Shown one piece after another: positions 45,590-55,954 of a DNA stretch of 64,000 nt. The number at the start of each line of letters is the position of its first letter. The stretch's first letter is position 1. The notes beneath the pieces were generated by a model. That model was not told where the DNA came from, made no database searches, and saw only the letters and a program-made list of their open reading frames with translations. This DNA is from Gamsiella multidivaricata (Eukaryota > Mortierellomycota > Mortierellomycetes > Mortierellales > Mortierellaceae). The stretch spans positions 1-64,000 of the forward strand of contig NW_026251790.1 in NCBI RefSeq assembly GCF_025024155.1. The letters are read 5' to 3'. A program made the position numbers and the translations under genes.

Positions 45590-47774
45590 ATGCTCGCCTC
45601 CTTCAGAACCGCGGCGCCTGCCGCCAAAGGCAAGTCTGGCATCCTCTTCACTCTCCTTCCGAGCTACCATTACATCTCGTTACTGTCGGCTCGACATGGA
45701 TCGCACTTTGATGTGCTATTATTTCGCACCTCGCTTCGAATATAGAAGCAACACTATCGACTCCCACAAACTCCGCGATCAATTGAACCGTCAACACTAG
45801 CCGGAAACACCTCTCTGGCACAGGAACGCAGTTGACTCTCCATAGTTTTCTTGGAAGGATCCTGACCCCAGGGAGCGATCTCTACGCTTGCAACCTATCT
45901 GCCCTTGACCCAGATCACGATTTTACCCACGCTTCTCAAACTCTCGATGCTAAACTAACCCCCTACAATCTGTCTCTCAACTGCTTTTCACAGTCGCTCA
46001 GCGCATGTTCAGCAGCTCCTCCAAGGCTGCGAACTATGACAAGACCATCAAGAACATGTTGATCAACAAGCAGACCAAGGTTGTCTGCCAGGGATTCACC
46101 GGCAAGCAGGTAAAAAAAAAAAAAAAAAGGCGCCATACCAACTGTGGGGGGGAGGTTCGGCGGCGAATCTACAACATACGCGTTCTAGCACTCGATCCCA
46201 CGACTGAAAAAAAAAATCATATTCTGGGGTCTCAACGAACAATGGGACGATAATGAGCTACTTGTATTTGGCTCAGTGCGTTATGTGCTATGCTATGTGC
46301 AGTTTTGCACCGACCACAAAACAGGGCTAGCCGATTATTATTTTACCCTGTGTGACCGATAGTGATAGTGCCTTTGCACGTTTTCTGTTCTCCTCAGTCG
46401 GTTTGGTCGCCCCCTCTTTGGCTTTCTGAATGCTTCCCCCAGCCGACCCATTCTGCGCCAGATACCGCATTTGTACCTATAACAGAGTTTAATGATGTCC
46501 GTTCCATCGATCTTCGTCGACGAATCCACGGATCAACGACGAATGGGACAAATTGGTCCGTGGAAACACTCTGGCGTGATGAAGAGGGACTGTCTGTAGA
46601 CTGATGTATAACACAACGTAGTAAGAACATTCGAAGGAGATCGATGCCATACTAATCAAGAAATGTACATGAACCCAACATCCTGCTTTTTGATGAATAG
46701 GGTACATTCCACTCCAAGCAAGCGATCGAGTATGGCACCAAAATGGTCGGAGGTGTCTCCCCCAAGAAGGGTGGCCAGACCCACTTGGGACTCCCTGTCT
46801 TCAACACAATTGCGGATGCCGCCAAGGAATTGAAGCCCGACGCTTCTGTTATTTATGTTCCTCCTCCTATGGCTGCTGGTGCGATCATGGAAGCGATTGA
46901 GGCCGAGATTCCTTTGGTTGTTGCTATCACGGAAGGCATTCCCCAGCAGGACATGGTTCGCGTATGTAATTTCAGGGGACATGAACGGTGAAAGGATTGG
47001 ACCGAGTGTGTATGAGAGAGAGTGTGTGAAATGAGCCGTTATTGACTATAGGCCCGTGTTTTTTTTTGTGTTTTGTAGGTCGTTAGAGCATTGAAGACTC
47101 AGGACAAGACTCGTCTTATTGGGCCAAACTGCCCTGGTATCATTGCTCCTGGTGCCTGCAAGATCGGCATCATGCCCGGCCATATCCACAAGGTCGGAAA
47201 GATCGGTATGCTGAGCAATCTTCCCTTAACTCATTTCATTTTTTTTTTCTCTCAAGCAATTGAAGGCCTGTAGATACTCATTATCCTCTGTATTTTTTTT
47301 CGAATTGCACCATGCTCAGGTATTGTCTCCCGCTCGGGTACGTTGACATACGAGGCTGTGAACCAAACAACCGAGGTCGGCCTTGGTCAATCCCTCTGCA
47401 TCGGTATTGGCGGCGACCCCTTCAACGGCACAAACTTTATCGACTGCCTGACACTGTTCCTCGAGGACCCTAACACGGAGGGTATCATCATGATCGGAGA
47501 GATCGGAGGCAGTGCTGAGGAGGAGGCGGCCGAGTTCCTGAAGAAGTACAACTTGACACGTGAGAAGCCCAAGCCCGTGGTGTCCTTTATTGCAGGACGT
47601 ACTGCACCTCCGGGACGCCGTATGGGTCATGCGGGCGCTATTATTGCGGGAGGCAAGGGTGGTGCGGAGGATAAGATCAAGGCACTCGAGAGTGCCGGAG
47701 TCGTGGTCTCGCAGAGCCCCGCGAAGCTGGGTGTCTTGATGAGGGCTGAGATGGAGAAGGCTGGCTTGCTTTAA
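45590..47774 (+). CDS. LSC1: Succinyl-CoA ligase, alpha subunit (mitochondrial)
   Basis: 332-residue alpha subunit that, with the beta subunit, converts succinyl-CoA to succinate with nucleotide phosphorylation in the TCA cycle. Exons are 45590-45629, 45994-46109, 46701-46961, 47079-47205 and 47320-47774; 999 coding bases close exactly. The first exon plus the start of the second give a targeting peptide ([20 protein letters not shown]). Conserved parts: [35 protein letters not shown]-like [24 protein letters not shown], and the phosphohistidine loop [14 protein letters not shown]. The first intron appears to use a GC donor (AAG followed by GCAAGT), which restores the targeting peptide. SDHAF4 lies head to head 203 bp upstream. 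Starting instead at 46006 would lose the presequence. Confidence 0.95.
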
Positions 47775-48755
47775 CGGTAGGAGGTTTTTTTTTACACAGG
47801 GTCATAAATATTAACGATTCGCTTGAGAATGTGGAGTGATACGCGAGGTGTGGGAATGAGGTTGGGAGTGCACGAGCAGCATGGGTTAATAAACGGCGTT
47901 TGACGCTGAGACGCATTTTGCGATGATTGTGATTGCCCTACTCTGGTCCCTGAAATGTCGAAATGTTCGCGTTGAAAATAATAAAAAAAGAAGTGGGCCG
48001 AGCGGTGTATGCTGATCCAATCCATCCCTCTCGATGGATTGGATACAAGGGATGCAATTTGGATGCCAACATTCTTGTTTGGCATTAGAGGAAATGGCGC
48101 GTGGGAGGGAGAACAGCCGACTCTTTCACCTCATTCGGCCCTTTGGCCTGGAGGAGGAGGGATGAAGGGAGTGTGTGGGACACTCTCTCTCACATTCACG
48201 CACGATTCGCTAGGCGTGCATGACATATCCAAGGCATCATACCCCCCAAATGCCCATACATAGTATTTACATAGTATAGAGATAGAGATAGAGATATTCA
48301 TAGTCAATGTTGCACACAACACCCTGCCCGATGCCCTCACTTCCTGCAGTTCTCCCTCCCCCTTGGACCTCAAGGGAAACTTGTCTCGACCAACAGGAAT
48401 CAGCAATTGGCCCATCTCTCTCTTCCCATTCCTCATTCGCTTTCTCATCGACAACTCAGTCCTCCTCCTCCTCCTCCTCCCTCTCCACATAGCCCTTTTC
48501 CTCGCACTTCCTTTTCTTTTCTTTTTCTTGTTGCATCGCACACCTGCTCTCCATCCCCTGCCTCTTCCCCTGCACTCTTCCTTTCTTTAGAAAACCATAC
48601 ACTCTCTCCCTCGAAAGAATATTCTCTTTTTTTTTCTTCTACTTATCACAAACAAGCGCTGCCATCTTTTTCTACTTCTCGTCATCCCTCTCTGTTCCTC
48701 TTGAGACACTCTTCAACACCGCACCTTTCGCTCTCCTCGCTTTATCAATTGACAA
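47775..48755. other. Intergenic region, 3' UTR and C/T-rich promoter
   Basis: No gene is supported. A GATAGA run lies near 48276-48296. The last 300 bp (about 48450-48755) is strongly C/T-rich and leads into the next start codon. Confidence 0.6.
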
Positions 48756-50585
48756 ATGGCACCACCCTCTGCTACGCATCAGTCAAGCCCAACAGCTACT
48801 GCCGCTGTCACAGAAACTACCAGCACCGGCAATAACCCCAGTTCTTCCACTCAACCCTCAGCACAACAGCAAAGCAGCAGCAGCAGCAGCACATCTGCCT
48901 CTGTTCACCCATTCTCAGATCGCATCCTTGCTGCAGAGCATCGCTTCACGTCCCTGACCCAGAACATTGCACACTTCAGCCCACTCAAGACCCAGCTGGA
49001 CAGGCACAACATCACCATCGAGCGCCTCGAGAATGAAATAAAAGAAAAGACGGCGCTTCTTCAGTCCTGTCAAAATAAACTGCAAGTACTCTCCCTCCCT
49101 ACCCATACTTCCCACTCTGTATCTCCTGCCCTCTCTTATTGTCATTGTTACCGTAATGATCGGTTGAAGATTACTGGCTCCATTTGCAGAAATATCTTTT
49201 TTCTGCAAAACAAATATCCATTCAATGCTACACACACAATGCACCCACCCCATGGCACTTTGCTTGTTATGAATATCTTATCCCATGCCACTTGGATATT
49301 ACCGCTAAACAGTTTCTTTTTTCAACAGGAAATCAATGGCGAAGCGCCCACAGAACTCACGGCAAGGCAGCAACATCAGTTTACATGCCTCCGAGGAAGC
49401 AGAAACAGAGGCCCTTTTAGCGCAGCAACAGGCCACCAAGGAAATACTCGAGTCCTTGAATGGTCAGCTTTTGGCTGCCAAGATCTTGGTAAGTTTTCCG
49501 CTATCACACCTCACACACATCATAGTAACAAGGATTCACAGCCCTGGAGTTTGTTTAATTTTTTTTTTTTTTTTTGTGGATAAGTTCTCTTCGCATGCAC
49601 AGAAGAATATGAGGACGTGCTGCTGCAGGCGTTGTTTCTCGGAATGAAGAACCGGGACAATAGCAGCTGCATAGAACATGGAAGGCACTATTAGATGTAA
49701 CATGGGTGTGGGCGCGGACAAAAAGAATACGGGAAGAAAAAAAAAAGAACAATCGCAAGATTTCGATAGATAAGATTCTTGTTTCCTTTGTTTACGCGGT
49801 GATCGCTGTGTGGGGATACGCTGGAGATTTTCTTTCATCAGATCAAAATAGCACGCGGAGGTAGATGATCGAGCAAGTGGCTATTGTTGTTGTTGTTGCT
49901 GGGGTTTGTGGGCTTTTGACAGAAAAGGGGAATGCTTGTAAAGACTCTCCGGCGCACAGCTGTCCTCCTCAAAGTCGCACACGGCCATAAAGCGTCCAGG
50001 AATGCATTTATTTTTTAGTGGATGCGAGTACTCTTGGTGTTCGATTGGCACTGTTCTGAGAAAGATGTTTGGGGACCGCGTTTTGATCTTGTGGAGAAGT
50101 TATCTGCCCTTTTTTCATGTGCACAACGGCGATGGCTGCCTGGTGCCCTTATCCTCGCCTTTTTTTTTTCGTTTTCTTTTTTCTTTTTTCTTTTTTCTTT
50201 TTTTTTCCCCTCAGCCAATCGGATGCAGACCACCGTTTTTCGTTTAAACTGCATGCGGTTTTTTCATTTTCCATCGCAGGCTTGGCCGCAGCGTCGACTG
50301 CTGCCCACAACAGGCTATCCGCCTATTCCTTTCTCCCTTTCCGAATCAAGTACACACGTTGGAGAGGGCTACGAAGAAAGACATGTCCACTTGCTGTGTG
50401 GCACAAATAGGAAAATTGGAGACTGCCTTGTGCACATCAAAGGGTGTGTAGATGGATGGTGACCGTATATAGCGCAAATCCCCTGCCGCGTTATTCGTTT
50501 ACCCATCCTTAGTCCTGTACAGCTTGGGCCCTCTCCCCTTTTATTGTTATCCTAGGGGATGAGAACCCGTAACCTCACGCGTTTT

Positions 50586-50620
<35 letters not shown>

Positions 50621-52594
50621 TTCGGTTGTTAGTGTATCATATGTAGTACTGACAACTTGTGCTCTACTTTTATCATTTTAGCATATCGGTCTTACTCGAC
50701 AAGTCGCGCAGTACTTTGAAAGTCGTAGTGAACTTCAAACACTTTTGGAACAGGTACCGTTTCTGCTAGTTTTTTTTTTATTTTTATTTTTTTTATTTTT
50801 ATTTTTTTTGCTCGCTGACCACGCTGAGGGTAGTCTATGAGCGAGGCGAATGCCTCTGTATTTTTTGCTTTTTGTTTTTTTGCTGCTCAAACCTGCGCAG
50901 ACCATTCATTTTTCGATGCTCTTTTTTTTTTTTCTCGCTCATGCTCCTGTGCGGCGACCCAATCAACTTGCAGATCTTCTCCGGATCGACTCCCGGTAGG
51001 TCAACATATCACAGGACTGTAGAGGCAGGAGGAAGGACTGAACAACCAACGATTTTACAGCGATTGACCTTGATGTATTCGCATCTGCTCAACTATTTGT
51101 ACCTTTGATAGAGCATCCAAAGGAAGATGCGCTGGAACGGGAACTGGAACAGATCTCTGCTGAAATCGTGAAGGTAACCTGTTTGGTGGCAAAGGAAAAA
51201 GATTCAAGGGACCCTGAACCGTTATTTGAATACTACAGATCCATAATCCCTTGCTAACCGTTTCTTTTTCACACTTGTTTTTTTCTGGAACTGCAGGTCA
51301 AGGAAGATTTTGCGAATCATCGAGCGGCAAAGAATGAGCTCAAGGAAATTCGACGATATGTGGATATCTGGAACGATGCAGTTGAGAAGCAGGTCGCCTC
51401 GAATGCAAAGGGTGTCAGCAAATCGCTCAAGAAGTTTGTCCCCTTCTTTGGACCCAGTAAGTCGCCCTCCCTTGCTCTCGCTCACCATCAACGTCTTTCC
51501 TGTTCTGTTCTGGATCTGGACATATTCATTCAGTATCTAGACGAAGTCCGCATGGATCATTTATTTATACAAAACAAAATTGTTATTTGTTCTTACTAGA
51601 GCCCCCATCATACACGAAAATCGCCGACAACCATATGGCGAACGCCCGCACGTTTGTCCCAACATTGGAGGACATTGGACTCTTGTCGGACATCAATATG
51701 GAGACAATTGCGGACACATCCAGCGAACTCATCATCTACACGGCTCGCTTCCGGGACTCGTACAACGCTCTTTCGCACGAACTGGAGGTCCTTTACAAGC
51801 GGAGTCGTGTCCTCAAGAAGAAGAAGAATCAGAGCATAGAGAAATTGTTCGACGAGCGCTGCAAAATCTTCTCGGAGGAACTTCAAGCACATTATCGTAG
51901 CGTGGGCGAGAGTCTAGTCAGCGGGTCTGGATCGACTTTGGTGGGCGAAGATGGTGCTGTCACAACTGCTCAGGGCGCGCATCTGTATGGAGCGAATGGT
52001 GGCAGTGGCGGCGGAGCAGGATCAGGAGCTCGACTTGCGGTCCATAGACAGCATGTTGAGACAAGTCTCGAATCATATTCCTCAGAAGGATCTTCATTAG
52101 GACACAACTCACAGGAGATGCTGTTGGGGGACGAGGAACTACCGTCTTATTTCCAGCATGAACATGAGGCAGAGGCAGAGGCGGCATCGCGGCATAGGCG
52201 CACGTTCTCGTTGGGTTCGCCTGCTCATTCATCCTCGGCTTCGTCTTCGCTTTCGCTTCATTCGCCCATGCCCATGCATACGACGGACAGTCCACCAGAC
52301 TATGTGAGGGATGAGCAGCATGCAGGGCCGAGCTATTCAGCAACAGTGATGACGGCATCAGGATCATCAGTGTCCGGTGCTGCTGGAGAGGATGAAGATG
52401 CGCAGTTCTTGGCGTATCATCGGCGATATGATACGCATCGCCGACAGGGCTCTAATGCACGGACAGCAGCAACAACAACAACGACAACAACAGTAGCAGC
52501 GAGATCGAGATCGAGAGCGAATACTGCGAATGCGATGGACATGCCTCCAGGATATGAGGAGACCCGGTTCCATAGTGTGGTGGATCCTGTTTAA
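48756..52594 (+). CDS. Coiled-coil protein with three PPxY motifs
   Basis: 615 residues, no named family recognised. Exons are 48756-49081, 49329-49488, 50682-50753, 50974-50995, 51061-51173, 51297-51456 and 51600-52594; 1848 bases close. Intron 1 must start with GC (GCAAGT) because the nearby GT donor leads to a stop in exon 3. Intron 3 is long (1193 bp). Residues 1-50 are Ser/Thr/Gln-rich. Heptad-like helices follow (FSDRILAAEHRFTSLTQNIA, ERLENEIKEKTALLQSCQN, QATKEILESLNGQLLAAKI). Next comes LLEQIFSGSTP, then LIEHPKEDALERELEQISAE and more helix, including SKSLKKFVPFFGP. The C-terminal half has a helix (ALSHELEVLYKRSRVLKKKK) and then disordered sequence. PPSY (286-289), PPDY (516-519) and PPGY (600-603), plus LPSY (465-468), are ligands for WW domains of Nedd4/Rsp5 ubiquitin ligases. 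An adaptor role is inference. Confidence 0.8.
50586..50622. repeat. (TTTA)n microsatellite in an intron
   Basis: About nine TTTA units in intron 3 of the coiled-coil PPxY gene. Confidence 0.9.
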
Positions 52595-52893
52595 AAGAAA
52601 AGAAAGAAAGAAAGAAAGAAAAAAAAAAAAAAAAAAAAAAAACAGGCAAATGGGATGGAAGACTTGCCCTGGCGGTAGTTTCTCTCAGCATGCCATTTTC
52701 GCTATCTTTCTTTCTTTGTCCTTTACATTCCTTTGTCCATGAAAAACTGTAAATATCGTACATGCGCCTCTCCTCCGATTTTCCTTCGCCCATCGTCATT
52801 TTTCTCCTGTTGGGTTAGAAAAATTGCTTTTTTTTTTTTCTCGAACACACTCCATAGAGATTTGAAGAAATGAGAGAGCAAAAAAGTCATTAA

Positions 52894-52927
<34 letters not shown>

Positions 52928-53686
52928 CGGTCGGTGCCTGAAATGAATGGTTTGCTCCGCGGGGGAGGGGGTGTTTGACTGCATCCAAGAAGGGTAAGGT
53001 CAATGCGCGCCCTCCTATTTCCATGTCCACGTCCATGTCCATGCTCGATTTGACCGCTTTTTTAATATCAAAAAGTCGACTGGCGAAGTAGTCGCGCCCT
53101 TCTTTTTTTGATCTTGGCTTTTCCTAGCGATAGTATTTACTCCGCTTGGGCCACATCACAGCCCAGGGGGGTAGAAAGTCTCAACAACGACAGTGAAAAA
53201 ATGAAAAAGTACATTACTTGTAATGCTTTTTTTTTTTACAGGTTACTTTCAATTATCTGCTTTCTCATCCCTCGATGCTGCGGTGGAAGCGGGCTATTAC
53301 AGAGATGGTGAGGATGAACATACTCCCATTTTAAATACAATTTAGAGATCTACCTATTAAACGTTCCCAATTTTTTTTAATCGCATTCATGCATCGAGGA
53401 AAGAGAACTCAAAAAGATCATGTTCTATGCCTCCTACGCCCAAAAAAAAAAAGAGAAAAAAAAAAAAAGGACGCCATGGTGATGTATACAACATGCATCC
53501 AAAAAAATATGATATAAAATAAAATAAAATAAAAAAAAAGGGTCTCGGTAATTGGGGTACGTTTGTCTGCCTGGTCTTTCAAGTCGCGAGGCGCACCTAT
53601 TGATCCTCTATCTCTGGGTACTTTTTTCCGTAGTAACTGGAGAGTGGAGAGAGAGAGAGCATTTTGCATAGAGTGGGGTGTGCGGG

Positions 53687-53718
<32 letters not shown>

Positions 53719-54366
53719 GGGCCCGATTGTGGATACGCAGCATCTGCCACTATCTAATGGCTGTAGCTTGAAGGTGATGATGATGACGAAAGAATAGCCA
53801 GGATGGTACCCTCTAGAGTCACTATTATAGTTTATCTCCATTGGCACTTGCAGATGTAGAGATAAGATCCAAAGAAAAAAAAAATTGATGCTGGCGGCTT
53901 CCTGCACGTCTTTCGCATCTCCTTTTCCGTGTCTCTCGTTCTCACTATGAATGAATAAATGAATGAATGAATGAATGAACGAGTGATATGATATGATATG
54001 AACGTTATGAGTGTTCTGAATGAGCGAACTTTAGAATAGTGACCATTCGGTCTGAACTATTTCACAGAAGAAAGAGGAGGAGGATAACGGGTGCCTGGAT
54101 AGAGTTCGTCGCAGTCTTGTGATGAATAAGACCCAACCTTATGTCTCTTTTGCATTTCATCTTCTCGGTGTTTGTCTTCTTTCCCAGTCTTCCTTCTTTC
54201 TTCCTCTCCTCCTCCTTCTTTCCTCTCCTCCTCCGCTCTCCTCGACACATTCACGCCACCAACGCCGTCGCCGTACTCCTCCCCATTCCCATCCCTATAA
54301 ACGCGCTCATCCCCTCCTCCTCCTCTTCTCTCTCTCATTCAATCGCTGCTGATTACACTAGAAAGT
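52595..54366. other. Gene-free interval rich in homopolymers
   Basis: 1.8 kb with no gene I can support. It contains AAAG/poly-A (about 52603-52642), poly-A at about 52897-52926 and 53689-53715, and GAAT repeats at about 53945-53980. A C/T-rich leader precedes the next start. A possible exon pair near 53130-53340, with a good acceptor before 53241, was considered but could not be tied to a start or a family. Confidence 0.5.
53945..53981. repeat. (GAAT)n microsatellite
   Basis: About nine GAAT/AAAT units in the intergenic region before the WD40 gene. Confidence 0.85.
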
Positions 54367-55917
54367 ATGTCCCCCTCGTTGCCTCCTCCTCCTCGCAAGC
54401 TGTCTTCCGGAAACTCGGCCCATTCCTCCTCGTCCAGATACCCAAAAGTCAACCCAAATTCACTCGCCGCCTCAGATCCCTTGTTCGACCGCAACGACGA
54501 CGACGACGAGGCGCTCGACCTGGCTCTCGCGGAATTGCTCGGCCAATCCCACATCTCGCCACTTCAACGCCATCAACATCTCCCCCAATGCAAACACTAT
54601 GGCCCAGCTGCTCTTTCATCAGCAGGAGCTCGGCCACTAAGCATCGCCAGTGTCTCCAGTCTCGGCTCAGGATCCTATTCGAGCTTTGGTAGCACCCACA
54701 GCCGCAGGGTCTCCCAAGCTTATCTCTCGCCCTTGTCCCCGACTCTCAGCGAACCCTCCAACCCCTCGGGTTCATACTTCAGCACATTGACGGAGGATGA
54801 TGATGAATGTCCTCAGGACCCAACACTGTCTTCCTCAGCAGCAATAGGCACTTCAGAATACGACATGTCTCTGGCAGCATCCTCATTGCCGTCATGCACC
54901 TACTGCTCTAGTGTGAGAAGCAACAGCGTCTGTAGCTCAGGTACACAGGACGACAAGTCCACAAGCGTCTCCTCCAGTCTTCTCGGCGGAGCAGGTCTTG
55001 GATTGAGTTCTCCCTCACGCTATCACCACCAGGCGCATCGCGACAGTGTTCACCAGCTCTTCGACAACAATCGATTGGCGGTCCTGAAGGAATATGTGCC
55101 CTCGGAGGTGCGACTCCGATTGAGCTATCATCTGGACGAGTGCTGGTTCTTGCACTTTTCACCTTCGGGACAGTACATGGCCTCCACAGGTCTTGATCAT
55201 TCAATTATCCTTTGGCAAGATTTAGCGGTAAGATATTGTTCTTACTCTTCATTACTTTATTCGACTCTTACTGCTGTGCTACGTTCATACACTCCCTGTA
55301 TTTTCTTTTAATCTCAAAAAAAAGACTGGCAGAGAGAGATAGGGATATACAGGTGCATTTGGATTGTGTGATGTTGCAGCAGTAGGGGCAAGCAGTGCCA
55401 TCGTAAGGTGTTGCGGGAAGTGTCGTGGATTGTTTGTGAAAGATGCCGATGGGCGATGGTGATACAGAAGCAAACAAACAAACAAAACAAACGATTATTG
55501 CTTCTTTAAATGGATGAATTACCAGACGCACACCACAACCCTTTTATCTCCCATTTCCGTGCACCATTGGACCCCTACGCTCATGTTTGTGCGATAGACT
55601 GGAAGGATCCAAAGAAAAGTAGAAGAGCTGCTGGATGAATAGGCCTTTGAGAATTCTGAAAGGAGTTGGTTAGAAGGGATGGCGCTCTTCCGTCTGCAAC
55701 CCTCCTAATGCAAATAGTAGATGGATAATCTATAAGTTGTTGCGCAACCATTCCTCGGTAGTCATTAAAAAAAAAAAAAAAAAAGAGAACCTGGGAACTC
55801 CAATTCCTCCCCCATTTCCTCGAACGGGCCATTTGACTGTGGGCAGACGAGCGGTGTCGGTCATTCAAATTCTCGAGGATGTCGTCTGTTAACGCGAATC
55901 TGAAAGACAAAAAAACG

Positions 55918-55954
<37 letters not shown>

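Noticed and set aside
53131..53342. Possible two-exon gene end near a T-rich acceptor
   Set aside because: Three frames are possible, none can be tied to a start codon or family, and the surroundings are homopolymer-rich.
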